Origin: Prinia subflava
Taxonomy: Eukaryota; Chordata; Aves; Passeriformes; Cisticolidae
Assembly (NCBI RefSeq): GCF_021018805.1
Contig: NC_086258.1
Coordinates: forward strand, 5,681,081-5,745,080
DNA length: 64,000 nucleotides
Reading direction: 5' to 3'
Of the stretch, positions 18,418-49,000 are shown in pieces. The notes under the pieces are model-generated. The model was not told the DNA's origin and made no database searches. It saw only the letters and a list, made by a program, of their open reading frames with translations. Made by a program: the position numbers and the translations under genes. The stretch's first letter is position 1; each line of letters starts with the position of its first letter.

Positions 18418-18970
18418 GCATGTGCTCTCTCGGGTATACACGGAGGACAAGGTCAGGACGCACCTTTAGCCCCCGCCCTGCTCCGGGAACCCCCAAAGAG
18501 CCCGCAGCGCTCCCGGGCCGCGGCCGCTGCCCCTTGCCGGCTCCTGGGCAGGACCTGCCCCGGGCCCATCCCCGGCTTCGGGATGGTGCCCGCGGGCTCC
18601 TGGAGGGGCCCGCCGTGCTCTCAGTTGTGACTCACCTTCCCGCGGGACAAGGGGGTTACCGAACTGCTGATCCCACCCACTGCCCACTCTCTCCGCAGGA
18701 TTGCGGGGCACAGCTGAACCACGCCAGGGTCAGCCTCTGGGATCACCCGGGAGCTGGGAGCCAGCCCTTTCCCTCAAGGCTGGGGAACTGCAGCTCGCCA
18801 GCATCCCTGAACTGTCCTCTGCCCTTCCTGTGCCTCCCCTGGAGGGTCTGAGGCCCGAAGGAAAGAGGGGGAAGGCGCTGGATGAACCCCGAGGGCGTGG
18901 TGGGCAAAGGACCCCTGGAGGCACCGGCCCAACCAGAGCCCCCCAAGCACATCCCCAAACACAGCCCCGA
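18418..18970. promoter_or_regulatory. Orphan CpG-rich block between SET and PKN3
   Basis: Over a few hundred bases the composition changes to G+C-rich with many CpG, densest at about 18430-18650 and including the 'gggccgcggccgctgcc' segment. It then returns to AT-rich DNA. None of the open frames encodes a recognisable protein. It lies about 1.3 kb before the PKN3 island and could be an alternative promoter, an enhancer or a noncoding RNA start. Confidence 0.4.
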
Positions 18971-19740
18971 TCCCGACTGCTGGAGGCGTGCACACATCCC
19001 TGCTCCTCTGGAACTCAGCCTACACTTACTACTTGGATTTTCCCCTTTCCAGTATTTCCACTGAATGAACAGTCAAATTAAAATAATTGCTTAAACACTA
19101 CAGAGAGCCTGGACCATGTTCTAAATAGCATCAGGTTTCTGAAGGGTTTATATTAATCAAATGCACTTGCTTTATTAACAACAGGGACATATTCAAAGGT
19201 TTTCTATTAGTTTAAGGCTTTATTAATTCAAGTCAGTCAAGCTAAATCCAAATTTTTAATTTTATGATGAGTTCCTTTTATTAATTACTCAGTTGCAAAT
19301 CACAAAATGTTTAGGCTAGAAAAACTGTTCTAATTAAATAAAAGGAACACTTCTGTTTATTAGTATATTTCTAAATTTGTATGTGGGAATACTATCACCT
19401 CCAAAATTCACAGCTGTGCACTGCTCCATGATTGAAAAGCATATTAGTAGGGTAATAACATTCTGTAATACTTCTAAGGAGCGTCTTTAAACACCTGAAA
19501 GCAACAAGTATATTTTTGTTTTGTTTTGAGCACTGGGCCAGTGACACACTGTCAGTTCTGTGTGATGCTGTGGCAGTACTGCAGCACAGTGTTTTCTCAC
19601 TACGATAGCTGGGGGATTGCTGCCAGCCTCGCCAATGCCTGTGGGATGTTTGTTCACTCAAATATTCAGCAGAAACCTCAGATCCTGCGTGTGAAGGGGC
19701 AGTCCTGCAGAGGAAAGTTTCCCCGGAGCCCAGCATTGCG
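18971..19740. other. Intergenic spacer before the PKN3 promoter
   Basis: AT-rich noncoding sequence with no recognisable gene, RNA or transposon. Confidence 0.5.
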
Positions 19741-20291
19741 CCAGGCATCGCCCCGTTGCAGGGATGGGGTGCAGGGATCCCGTCGCAAGGAGAGCTGAAC
19801 TTCGCTGCTTCCCCTGCGGACCAACGCGCCCCTGTGGAGAACTGAAACCGGGAACCAACCATGGCCCCAGCACAAAGGGCCCGGCTGGGGCCACCCGCGG
19901 GGGTTTCTGCTCAGAGCGGGGGATCTCCCACTGTGCCTCCCGTCCCCTCCCTTCGGCACGGCCCCGCAGCCCCCGTGCAGCGCGGGCACTGACCCCTGCA
20001 GCCTCTCCAGCCTCTCCTTCCCCGGCGGGCCATGTCCGCTACCTCCGCGCCCGCGGCGTCCTCGCTCCATCCCGCCGCCTCACGGGCCCTCGGCCGCGCC
20101 TTTCCCCTGGGGGCGGGCGGCACCGCCTCAGCCGGGCCCGCAGCGGCGGCTGCCCCGGGGCCGTGAGGGGAAGGGCGGTTCCCGCTCCCCGGGGCCGCCC
20201 GCGGGCAGCTCCCCCGGGCCGCCCCCGCGAGAGGGCGCTGGCGGCGGCCCCGGGACCGCCGAGTTTGAAAAGTGCCGGTCCGGGCGGAGCA

Positions 20292-38174
<17,883 letters not shown>

Positions 38175-38845
38175 TCCCTGGGCTATGAAAACATGAAGAG
38201 ACTGTTACCACCTTGAGAGAGCATAGAGAAGACTTTGCAGGGCCAGTGGAAAAGCCAACAGGATTTTAATACAGATAGTGCTGATGGCCCCAGGGTGAGG
38301 TGCCCTGCAAGCTGAATTAACCTGCTGTTGCTTTTCCAGCCTCATTTGTTGGAAGGATCCTGGATGTCAATTACCTTTAAGGAATAATTAATGTTTGACT
38401 GTGTGTAACTTCTTCTGTCACTGAATGTAGATGAAATTTGGAATTTAAGCTGGACTTGATGAAATCAAATCATCTCTGCAACCCAGGTTACTCTTTGCAA
38501 AAAGCCTAAGTAAGTAGTGTGACTTTTTAAAGTTGTAGCATAGTAGGGGAATGGCCACTGATTTTCTAGAGATTCCCTCCTGGTAATGATTTTATGCCAT
38601 TTCCCACTCATTAAAATATGTATGCCAGACAAGGAATGGATTTTAACACTACCAAGACAATGATGTTTGATAATGATCCAAGTGATTTATCAGAAGGAAG
38701 ATGAATCTTTCTACTTAAGGTTGCCAACTCTTAGCTATTGTTTTTAATGATATCAAACTCCATAGCTTTTGCACATGTTTTTTTTTCTTTTTTGAAAATA
38801 AAGATATCTTTCCATATAATAAATACCCATCTTTTCATCTCCTTT
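38175..38845 (+). other. PKN3: PKN3 3' UTR
   Basis: Noncoding sequence after the stop, with overlapping poly(A) signals AATAAA at 38797-38802 and 38818-38823. T-rich sequence follows about 100 bp later. A cleavage site near 38,830-38,845 is inferred. Confidence 0.65.
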
Positions 38846-39715
38846 GTGTCAGCAGAATGTTTCAGGTCAGGGCTAACCAGAATGCTCAACAAGCAGAATT
38901 TTAGATTTCTCCATAAATGCCAGTGGTAATATTTTCTTTCTTTCTTCCTTCTCACTCAGGTTGTCTGTGCACATTTTGCACGGTGTCATCAGCTGTCAGA
39001 TACCAATGACTGCAGTCAGGTTATCTCTCCACAGATTTTATCATTTTGTACATCCTGTATAATTTTTTGGGACAGCTAAGTAATGACAGTCAGTACTGGA
39101 AAATCAGTGAGTTAAAGGTGATTTAATTGCCTCATAATCTATCTTGTAATTATACTTGATAAGATACATTTTCATGTCTTAAATTCATAATGTTGGCTCA
39201 TTGGGCTAAAAGGGAAGGGTTTTTAGAGATAAGGTGCCTGATGCAAACAAGGACATAAATCCTTGCTCTTTCAGTTTGTCTTCACCAGATGGAGACAGGA
39301 GTGGGACTAAGGCAGCTGTGCTGCAGCTGGAGACAAGGATCTAGGGAATTGTTAAGCCAAGGCAGGTGCCAGTGCTTCAGCATTCAGTGAGGTAAGAGCT
39401 CTGTTTGTGCAAACCAGGGACATTTCACACTCAACCTAGATTTTCTATTTTCAGAGCCAAGTACAGCTGCTTCTAAAACTTCCCATGTACAAAGATCCTT
39501 TCAACCTCCCGCTCACCCTGGCAGTGCACCCTCCCTGTTTCGAACAGGACACACATTTTCCTCACTCTTGTTTGAGTGGCAGTGGCTGTTGGCCCCTGTG
39601 GTGTGTTTTGTGGCTGTAGTACAAGGCCACTGTGCCGTGGGAGGCAGCACAGGGGATTGTTAGCACAGGTCAAACCTAGAACTTAGGTTCAAAGAGAGAG
39701 TCAGAGAGAATTCAA
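38846..39715. other. Gap between convergent 3' ends
   Basis: About 0.9 kb separates the inferred ends of PKN3 and ZDHHC12. No gene, RNA or transposon was recognised. Confidence 0.5.
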
Positions 39716-41382
39716 AAATGCATATTTAATATTTTATTTTATAATTTATGGTTGAGTAAAAAAAGGTAAATTAACACCCAGGTGTATTTTAAAGAAATAC
39801 CAAACAGAGCAAAACTGCTTTGAGCTGTTGTACCTGCTGATAAACTTTCACTGATACCTGAAGAAGCGGGAATTGCAATGTGACAGATGATCCACACTTT
39901 AGCAGGTACCACAGCAACACAACAAACTGCAGAACCCTTCTGAATGGTGTAGTAGCTTTACAAAAACAATCCTTAGGATTCTGATATCCCTCTGATAAAG
40001 CTTCTACCCTGAACAAAACAGACTGTGCACAGATTACAAACTCTGGAGCTGGTCAAAAAAGGGATCTTTTGCTGCATTTAAATTGCTTTTGGACTGTCAT
40101 GCTGTGTTAGTAACCACACTATCTTTCCATGAGTGTTCATCAACTTTAAACCCTGAGTGCTTCTGAGTTGGTGTTCATTCCTGAGCCAAGATAATTAAGG
40201 CACAAGATAATTTTAACTAACATTTTGTTGTGGTAGTTTTTCTTGTTTTAACAGAAAAGGGACTAAAATTCACACCACAGCCTTTTTTGTTTTAAAGCTA
40301 ATATCAGTCATCCCAAACTTCCTTTTAGTTCCTCATGGAAATCTGAAATATGACCTTTTATTTCAATGGAAAACAGGTCCTCTTGCTGTTGTCCTGAAAG
40401 ATGTCAGCATCTCTCATCTCAGTTAATCAACCAGGACCTGGCAGCTTTCCTCTTGTATTGAAATTGTATTATTTTATTAAAATGTCACTAGTGAGTTGAG
40501 GTAGTAGTAGTTTTACCAACAATGTTACTTGAGTTAGGTGTGAGGTAATCACCTCTGCTTCTGCTTCTCTCCCAAGCTACAGCAAGAAATCTGCAGAAAT
40601 AACTCAGTAGCCAAGGATTACTTTTCTGTCCAAAGAAAAGTGATGGTATCGCTCCTCACTGACTTGGTTCAAAACAGTGAATTGTTAGCAGCATCATCAA
40701 CTTAAAAGCCTGTGAGGAAGCTGCTCAGGGCACCACAAAATTAAGGTTAATTATTTCATAAGATAGAACTGTAAGACACTCATTCTCATGCACATTAACA
40801 GTATTGAGCCTTAAGTCTTTGTGGAAAGCATTAAGTTGAAGTATGTGGACAAAAACAAAATCTGCTTTTGACTCTAAATATTTACTCAAATATTTCTCTT
40901 ACATGCCTGATGCTACAGCCAAAAGGCACTGCAGTTCTCACAGTAAAAACTTGACTGAAAAAAGGCCACAGGAATACACTGATCCTGGCTGGTTTTATCT
41001 GTAATTGCTGCTATTCCCTAGCAGCAAAAGGCAAGGGAGACCTTGGAGAAGTGAACACAAATAGTCACACTAATCTTGCATTTCTTCTGGAGAGATGTGG
41101 ATGCACTTAACAAAAGGAAATAAATTTAGAGAGATACTTTGCTCAGTCTGGAAATCAGCCCTGCTGGCTTTGCCCTTCTCAGAGCATGATTCTTGCCTTT
41201 AACAGTGTTATTTATATACAAAAAATAACCCTGACTATCCCTGAAATGTAATTTGCAGATGAACAGATTGTGGAGCAGGTTGCATAGTCCATGATATATT
41301 AAAGTTCAGTGTAAGGAAACAGCAGCCACTGCATTAGCAAAGCTTTACCCAGCAGCCTGCCAGGTGTGCTGGCACACTGGGA
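39716..41382 (-). other. ZDHHC12: ZDHHC12 3' UTR
   Basis: Reading the minus strand past the stop, AATAAA signals occur at 40473-40478, 40357-40362 and 39733-39738 (seen as TTTATT on plus). The UTR could therefore be about 0.9 to 1.7 kb long, depending on the site used. Confidence 0.6.
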
Positions 41383-44300
41383 CTAGACAGGCTCAGTATT
41401 CCTGTGAAAATAGATGTTCTCCCATGCCGTGAGGTGGCGTGAACAGAAGAACCTCCAGAGATTGAGGATTATCCCCTGGTCAAAGGGGTTCTCCAGCTCG
41501 GAGTGCCGCAGGTACGAGATGCGGTGGGGCGACATGAACTCCCAGGTCGTGGTGTTGCACGAGATCAGGTACAGGTGGGAAACAAGCAGCAGCAGGACCA
41601 CAATGGTGAATATGAATATCAGCAGGAAGGACACGAGCAGGAAAATGTTGTGCTGCAGCCACTCCCGGGATTGTTCAAAGTAGAGGCCTGACCTTTCAAT
41701 TCAAACAGAAATAAATCTGCAGTTAAATAAGCAGAACTAGTTTCATAAACTAAGCCAATCTGATGACACATTTAAGTTTGATTTATAACTAATGAGCTGC
41801 TGATAAGTCCTGAGAGACTGCACCATAGGGATTGGAATCTAAGTTTAGAAGATGCTGTTTCCTCTAACAGCTGTGAGACACAATCACTCCGGGTTAACTC
41901 CTCTCCTGAACAGCTGGAACCCTGTTGGAGTTTCCAGCACTTGAATGTGTACACCAAGATCGTGTTACAGTGACTGAAGCAAAATGAACAATGAAACCTA
42001 AATTATCAGATTCTGCTCGAGATTAGGGGGCTCCAGGATGCAAAAGAGGGTGAAGATCCAAAGCCAGTCCAGCCACTGCTGTGTTCTATGCCAGCCCGAG
42101 GAGCACCACAACTTCCAGCAATCTCAGAGGCTCAAATGCCATCTCCCAGCCTTACCAGGCCACATGGCCTCCCCACAGCAGAACCACAAGCTGCACACTC
42201 AAGTAGACTATGAAGAGGGGGTGATTCCTTTCTCCTACACAGTTCTCAAGCCAGGGGCAGTGATGGTCGTAGCGCCGCACGCAGTGCTGGCACAGCTGGC
42301 AGTGCTTGGCTCGCATGGGTTGCTGCAAAACACAATCAGAAAAAGAAAAAACCCACTGGCTGTCCCACTCCTGTTTGGTAGAAGAGAACATCATGCAAAT
42401 CTGTCTTTCTCCATAATATTGTCCCTAAAACACTCACTTGTGAGACAGCAACACATCAAGATTGCTAAGACAGATCAAAGGGATTGTGATTCTCTTGGTC
42501 AAGACACAAATGGGTGGCATCAAATTAAGTGACTCTCCCACACTCCTCCTGTCTGCACATCTTTTTATTATCTACCTATTATAGGAAGTCCAGCGTGCCA
42601 AGGAGAGAGACAAAGCCAATCAGTGCAGTCAGGAAAGCATGAGCCAGAGTATTGAGGCAAAAAACTAGGACCACTGCTATCAAATGGAGTGGGCAGGGAT
42701 GTGATGCTTCTTTGGGATGCAGAGAGGAGTGCTTCCATGTGAGTACAAGACATGTGCACAGAAAACAGCTCAATTACCAGGCACAGAGAAGGTGAAACAC
42801 CTGGCAGAGAAAAGTAGTGCTTCCCAGAATTTGTCCCCTGCAGTGTATAAATGCTTTGCCAACTTTTCCTCTTGCAATAAGCTCATTCCTCCTGCTCTCT
42901 TCAGGACTCTTCAGGAATTTTTGGGAGCTGGGGTAGTGCTTAATTTCATTAAACTGATAAGGATCACTCTGAGAACAAGCCTTTCTAGGCTTTAGGCAAA
43001 CTGTTTTAAGAGCTAATTTCATTGCTGTAATTTCTCCTTCACGCTGTCTTTTACCTCTCAGGCAAATGTTTTGTTGTTTTAAGGCTCTGAACAAGTTCAC
43101 AACAATGAGCAGTTCCCACATGTCACACTCAGCTGCCTTCCTGGCTATCAAGGTATTTTCAAAATAACTGCTTTGACAGTACTGCAAGGTCTGGCTGACA
43201 TGGCAGTAAGAATGTGTAATACAAGTTTCTCATAGCAAAAGAAGTTTCTTGTTTCTATAAGCTAGCAGGGACTTGTTTCTGCCTTGGAAAACCAGCCTGT
43301 GTGCCAGTGTCCACCACTACTCCTTGTGTAGCTACACAGTCTGCCCAGCCTCCCCTGAGCAGCAATTACAGACCACCAACAGCAGCTGAAGAACAATATA
43401 AGCTTTCAAATCACTCATCCCTTCCTCTTCCAGCGTATTCTGGATGCCCACCTTCACCAGGCAGTAACCACAGCGCCGCAGCTTAATGTCACCTGGAATC
43501 TGAGGGATCACCACACCTTGTCCTTTATTTTCACCTTCCTACAAAAAAGAGAAAGGGAGGGACTGAGGAGGGGTCTTGGGCTGCTGCCTAGGCATGACTG
43601 AGCTGTCTTGCTGCATCTTTTTACTTAATGGTTACACAGTGCTTGTTATTTCTATCATTAGAAACAAAATATCTCCTGAGAATTCCTACAAAAGCTGCAG
43701 ACAGTTATGATAGAGTGAGAGAGAACAGGTTACTGTAACCCTCCAAAGAATATTTACAGAGGCAGAAATAACTGTGGACAAGATACACTCTGGGACAAAA
43801 CCATCATCAACATGTGGCACTTCTAAACACAATAACAATGTCTTTTCAGTATGAGCAGTGCTAATTAGTCATACACATCCAACACTGACTTAAACGATGG
43901 ATGAGTAAGATTGATAAAGCTTTTGTCCTACACATTCTATAGGGCAGTGAACCTTGAACAGACTATAAATTACTGAGACTTTGCATCTCCATTTATTTCA
44001 TTGTAACTTGTTTGTGGATGTGTTCTCTGAGAGGGCAACAAATCCATAAAGGGTTCAATAAATAGAGCTGCAGAGAGCACTGTCTGCCAAGCCTGCCCTT
44101 CAATTCGAGGCTTTTTTTGCACTTGTACCACCTAGCAGTGTTTATTGGTCATATATACATTTCACAGGGCACTGCAGCCTCTGCTCTAGGAGAGGACTTG
44201 GGCTCAAATGGCACAGTTATGTACAAGGGCAGTGTGGTGTGAAAGGTACATTTAAAGCCTGTAAACCCTATTGCTGTTACAAAATACTGGTGTGAGACAA

Positions 44301-45034
44301 TCTGTCCTCATCTCCAATGGTTTGTGCTTGTGTCCTTCATGCCAGCACAACAGAAACTGTTTCAGATTGTTCTTATGTACCACAGTGGAAAAAGTAGAAA
44401 AGCCTATAGACTTTACAGCTACTTGTTCTATTCATGAAGGGATTTACCTTCACTTCCTCTTCAGGCTTGACAAAACCCGGATCCATGAGAGACACCTTGA
44501 AGTACAGCAGGACCGAGCATAACACCAGCAAAACGAAGATCAGCGGCTGAAGCAGCTCCCCGCGCTCCTCTTGTTTTTGCATATCTGAAAGGTACCCCAA
44601 AAACACAGAGCACCAGCTCCTTGTGAAGCGTCCGGGATTTTTCCCTCTGATCTCACCAAAGGGATCCAGAACATATGCAGAGGAAACGGGGAGAGACCAG
44701 GCGGAGAGAAGGCGCGGGGCGAGAGAGGAGAGGCTGAGGAGGGACTCGCCAGACCCCTCCTGCCCTCGGGGCACCCCCGGCCGCGGCCGGGCGCAGACAG
44801 CCCGAGTCTCGCAGGGGCCACACGGTTCGCCCGCCATCCCCGTCCTCCCTCTGCCCGCCATCCCCGTCCTCCTCCTGCCCCCGGGGGCGGACCGGCCCCG
44901 GCCCGGCCCCGGTCCCCCCTCCCCGCGGCCCGGCCGGGCCCCGCCTCACCCGTGCGGTGCAGGAGGAGCCCGAGCAGCAGGGCCGCGCTGAGGGCCGTGT
45001 GTGCCGCCCGCACCCAGAGCCCGCCGGGGCCCAT
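41383..45034 (-). CDS. ZDHHC12: Palmitoyltransferase ZDHHC12, 5 coding exons, 261 aa
   Basis: ZDHHC12 is a Golgi/ER membrane S-acyltransferase that moves palmitate from palmitoyl-CoA to cysteines; gephyrin and NLRP3 are reported mammalian substrates. Exons on the minus strand are 44950-45034, 44448-44584, 43452-43538, 42156-42322 and 41383-41692. They total 786 nt in frame. Four membrane segments are visible, at about 11-27, 40-58, 140-157 and 174-200. Between the second and third lies the cysteine-rich domain C97-x2-C100-x9-H110-C111, followed by YDHHCPW with catalytic C125. TTWE at 207-210 is the TTxE motif after the last helix. Human ZDHHC12 has 267 aa and a similar sequence (NTTTWEF, NHPLF). 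The start at 45034 gives a short [13 protein letters not shown]-terminus like the human one; no in-frame ATG nearer the first helix competes. Confidence 0.95.
42156..42322 (-). CDS. ZDHHC12: ZDHHC12 exon 4: DHHC catalytic exon
   Basis: This exon encodes residues 104-159 and holds most of the zinc-binding, cysteine-rich domain: [19 protein letters not shown] followed by [14 protein letters not shown]125 is the acyl-accepting nucleophile. H110, C111, C114, H124 and C131 fit the two zinc sites of DHHC enzymes. The third membrane segment ([14 protein letters not shown]) begins at its end. Confidence 0.95.
44585..44949 (-). other. ZDHHC12: ZDHHC12 intron 1, G+C-rich
   Basis: A 365 bp GT-AG intron inside the CpG island. 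It contains two adjacent near-identical 24 bp copies, 44829-44852 and 44853-44876, beginning 'gcccgccatccccgtcctcc'. The copies differ only near their ends and indicate a recent local duplication. Confidence 0.8.
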
Positions 45035-45480
45035 GGACCCCCCGCTCCGCCGGCCCCGGGCTCCGCCGGCCCGGAAGGCCTCGGGGCAGCGCTGGCAGGG
45101 CCGGACGGGACTCGGGCAGCGCCCCGAGGCGGGGCCAGGGCGGCCCAGCCCTGCGGGGGAGGCTCCGCTGGGGTGTTGGGCTCCGCAGCGCGGGCCGTGT
45201 TCTGCTGTCCCGGGCTTGGCACACAGCGTGAGCCGGGGACACCTGGATCCTTCTGCTCCCCCGCACCACCCCGGCATTTTTGTGCCTTGGAGCCGGCCCT
45301 GCGGGGCCTTTCCTCGAGGAATGTCCTCCTGAGCCCTTCCCGCGCCTCCTCCCGCCCTCAGCCCGGGCTCTGGAGCGCAGGGCTGGGCAGACACTGCGGG
45401 GTGTGCAGAGCTGGGGAAGGGCTGGCAGGGATGGGTCGGGCAGCAGAGGCTCCTCGAGGGGGTTCCCGAGGTGCTGCACT
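44650..45480 (-). promoter_or_regulatory. ZDHHC12: ZDHHC12 CpG-island promoter
   Basis: A sharp G+C and CpG-rich island covers exon 1, intron 1 and about 450 bp upstream of the ATG at 45034. No TATA box is seen. The large open frames on both strands, up to 284 aa, come from composition. Several plus-strand AATAAA signals downstream (about 45.78 and 45.96 kb) would permit a short divergent noncoding transcript, but nothing else supports one. Confidence 0.75.
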
Positions 45481-46020
45481 GCGCTAACCCCGCTCTCGCC
45501 AGCGTGGTTCTTCCATGTGTTGGCTTCCAGCCCCCGGGAAGAGGCGCGGAGAGGCTGTGCCTGGCTGGAAGCAGCTACACGACCCCATTAACCAGAGCCT
45601 GGAGAATGTTTGACATAACTCGAGGAGGGATTTGGTCTGGTTGAGATGTCTGCAGCCAAGAGGCTCCTGGCTGGGTGAGCTCATTGAACTCCCCCGAAGG
45701 CTGCCGAGGGAAGCAGGTATAGACTCTTCCTCAAAGCCATTGAATTGCACCTCAGATGCGTTTTTATGTCTTGCTAACAATAAAAAAAAAACCCCACAAA
45801 AACCACCGAGGGGACTACAGCACATACATATTTACACCTTGAGTGTCTAAGGGAGATGAATGTCATCACAGATCTGTAAAAGTTCCAAAATCAGTGCTTT
45901 CTCTTTAAACTCCTTTCAGCTTTAACATAGATATACCTTGCAGCTTTTGTTACCTTCTTTCCCAATAAAAATTTGAAAGAAATATCATATTCTTTATAAA
46001 TTTACCCTCCAGCACCTGGT
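45481..46020. other. Intergenic sequence beyond the ZDHHC12 island
   Basis: No gene or known repeat is recognised. AATAAA on the plus strand occurs near 45778 and 45964. Confidence 0.4.
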
Positions 46021-49000
46021 AGTGGATTTATTGGTATTGTTTGCCCACAAATTGATTATTTTAGTCTCTTCACATGGGTCAGTGGCCACCTGCTGATGCC
46101 AGGAAAGCACCTGGTTGTGTGGGTCACTTAAATGGTTTACCTGAGACAGCTGGGTTGAAATGTTAATAAAAATTGTCGACTAAATTTCTAGCAATCATTC
46201 AAACTCTTAGTTGTTTTTTTTTAATTCTAGGTAAATGCAAAGCCTACAGCTCTCTTCCCTCAGACTCCTCAGGCTGTACTGGTGCTCAGGAAAAGGTGGG
46301 TAGTGTCTTTCCTTCTTCACAGAGAGGTGTAAATTTTAAAGCTTAATGAAAGCAATTTGAGTAGTAATATTATTATCCACTTGAAAGTAGAAATATTTCA
46401 GTGTTCTAGAGTCATCTGTCCTAAGGAATGTATTCTCACTCTCTTTGTGATTAAAATGATTTGGTGCACGTTACTCTTTTTATCTTCTCCTTCAGCTTTG
46501 AAATCTGTCTTGCAGAGATCAGAGCTTGTCTCTTGTCTCAAGGTTTCAGCCTCAGTGACTGAAATTAGGCTCAGTTACAGAAAGTCTCTACTAGTAACTT
46601 TCTGAGTGGAGAATCTTGGTTCCTGTGACATTCCAGCTCGCTGGAAGGCTGAGGTATCTCTCTGTACTCTTACACCATGGCATGTTTTCAGAGGCAGCTC
46701 AGTTTCATACAAATGCTCCTCCCATCCTGTTTACCTCGCTCCTTTACAGACTCCACAATGACCACTGAATTCACTGGCACTGAGCCCTTCCAGGACCAGG
46801 GTCTTAAGAACAAAGTCAGGCTGGCCTTAAAGCAAATTGGCTTTTCTTAAGTGCTCAGATCCTGCCCCTTACAAAGCCCAGGCTGTGGAGTGTGAGCTGC
46901 AGATACATTACAGAGTTCAGAGCAATCTGGACACTCAAATACTGTCCTGATTTTTTTCTCCTCTTACACAATTTCCTAACAATGCTCTCATCCTCTAGAG
47001 CTTTCTTCTGTTGACAAGCAGTATTGTGTCTTTTGGAGTGATGAAAGGCAAAAGCACTGAACGGCATCATCAACACGTGGCAGTTCATTTTTAATTAAAT
47101 ATATGACAGCCAATGGACCAGTAATGTACCTAAATAAACCACATTCATAGAACAAAAGAACAAGACACTCTTGAGCACTAGGTTTAATACACAGCAGGTA
47201 TCCAACGGATACAACAGAAAAGTTAATTCATTCAGAATTGTAAGGAAGCAACAGTTGTGCATTTTGATTTTTTTTTGCTCAGTTTCACCAGGTACAAACA
47301 TTTGAACCAGGCCTCGGCATCAGGCAGGTCCATGGACAGAGTAAAAGAAGATGCTTGCTCATTATAACTAAGGGTATTTTCATTGCAAAACAAGGAAATA
47401 CATATTTAGTTAGCTTAAAGACTTTTAAAACAAGAGTTACAGAGAGAATCAGTGACAATTATATGAAATCAAAACAGTCTGCTAAAGCAGAAGTGTTTCA
47501 GTTCAGCGGAGTATCTTTCTCACTCCTTAAGTGCTCTCTTCTCCTTCAGCCCCCACGTTGCTTTCCATCCATTCCTGATGCCTGTTGCCCTCTGTGCTTC
47601 ACACACAGACGTGGTTGTCGTGGAGACCAGCTGTTTCCCTACTTGTAATTCTCTTTTTCCAGCACAAGCTGTCCTCTAACACCTGAGCTGTGGCAGACTC
47701 CTCCCAGAAGAGTCTCAAGGAAATGTCTTTTCTATGGATAGTGCCTGCCTGCAGTGCCCTCTAGCTCTTGCCCTACTGGTAATTAGTTGCCTTCTTCAGG
47801 TAATGAGAAGGAATTGACTCACAGCTCCAGGACTTTTCTTCCCACTCATCTTTTGCAGAGACCAGGGTGACAGCAGCAGAGCCCTGCCAAGGTGACAAGC
47901 TGGGTAGGATTCAGAGCTGAAGAGAATAATTTCAGTAGGAAGGTGCAGGGAAACAGCAGCCATAGTGCAGATTAATTATCTGCAGTGTTCTGATTGCCAC
48001 AAATATCAGTGCTAAACTTTCTTGGCTTGGTCTAGACGAGAAAGTCTGGTGCTTCTGGGTGTTAAACATCATCCAAGTAGATGCCAATCCTTATGAGCAA
48101 TTCCTCCCACAGATCTTGTAAAATGGAAGCACTGGTGGGAAGTTGCTCACCAATTTGCTTTTATCTGCTCCACAGAACATGGACACCTGGCACTGCTGGG
48201 TCACTGGCAAGGGCCACTGCAGGATAAAGCAGCCTCCAGGCAAAAGGAAACCACACACAGTTCAGGTAGAGGGTTCCTTTGTTGTCACACTCTCTGCAGG
48301 GAGCTACTGAGTTGTGTTCGTGCTCTGCTTGCCAAGCTTTGGAACATTAAAGAAAATGCAGTAGTGAAAACACGAAGAGTCTGAGTGGGCCAACAGCTAC
48401 TGAGAACAAGGAGCCCCTCTGCAATATCCTTATATGCTATGAACTTCTCTCCAGCTGGATCTTAATTTGAAAAATAGAACCTCATTCTGGTTTTCTGAGC
48501 AGGGTTGGTCACTGGCTGTGTAATTTTGTGTGGAGCTGAAGTTTCCTGGCTTGTTCCTTTGATCCAGCAAAGCTGGAAGTCCTGAGAGGCATCCCTGGAG
48601 CAGTCAAGCATTTCAGGGTATCCAACTTCCCCTTTTACATTAAACATTCATAAAAAATCTGCCACTTTGCCCTCCCTTCCTTTGCAGAACATTGATGTGC
48701 TGTCTGCAGGCAACTCTCCTGTTCTGTCCTCAGCTCTAAATCTATGGCACCAGTTAAATCCTTACCACCAAAAAATGTTTTCAGGCTGTGCATTATGCCT
48801 GTTGTTTCAGTTACGGAGCCTGAGGCCCAAACTACTTTCAGACTTCCAACTACAGGAATTGTTGGATTGTGCTCTAGTGCTCAGAGGGTACTTTTCCCTC
48901 TTTGCTTCTTAGTGAGGGGAAAGTGTTATTTTTCAGCTCACAAAATCTTGAAGACACTGAAGCTTGTAGCCAAAGCTTATGTTACTCTAACAGGGGTGTT

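Noticed and set aside
44540..45394. 284 aa minus-strand open frame over ZDHHC12 exons 1-2
   Set aside because: It contains the true first exon but reads through intron 1 and extends upstream of the proper ATG. The spliced chain from 45034 fits the family.
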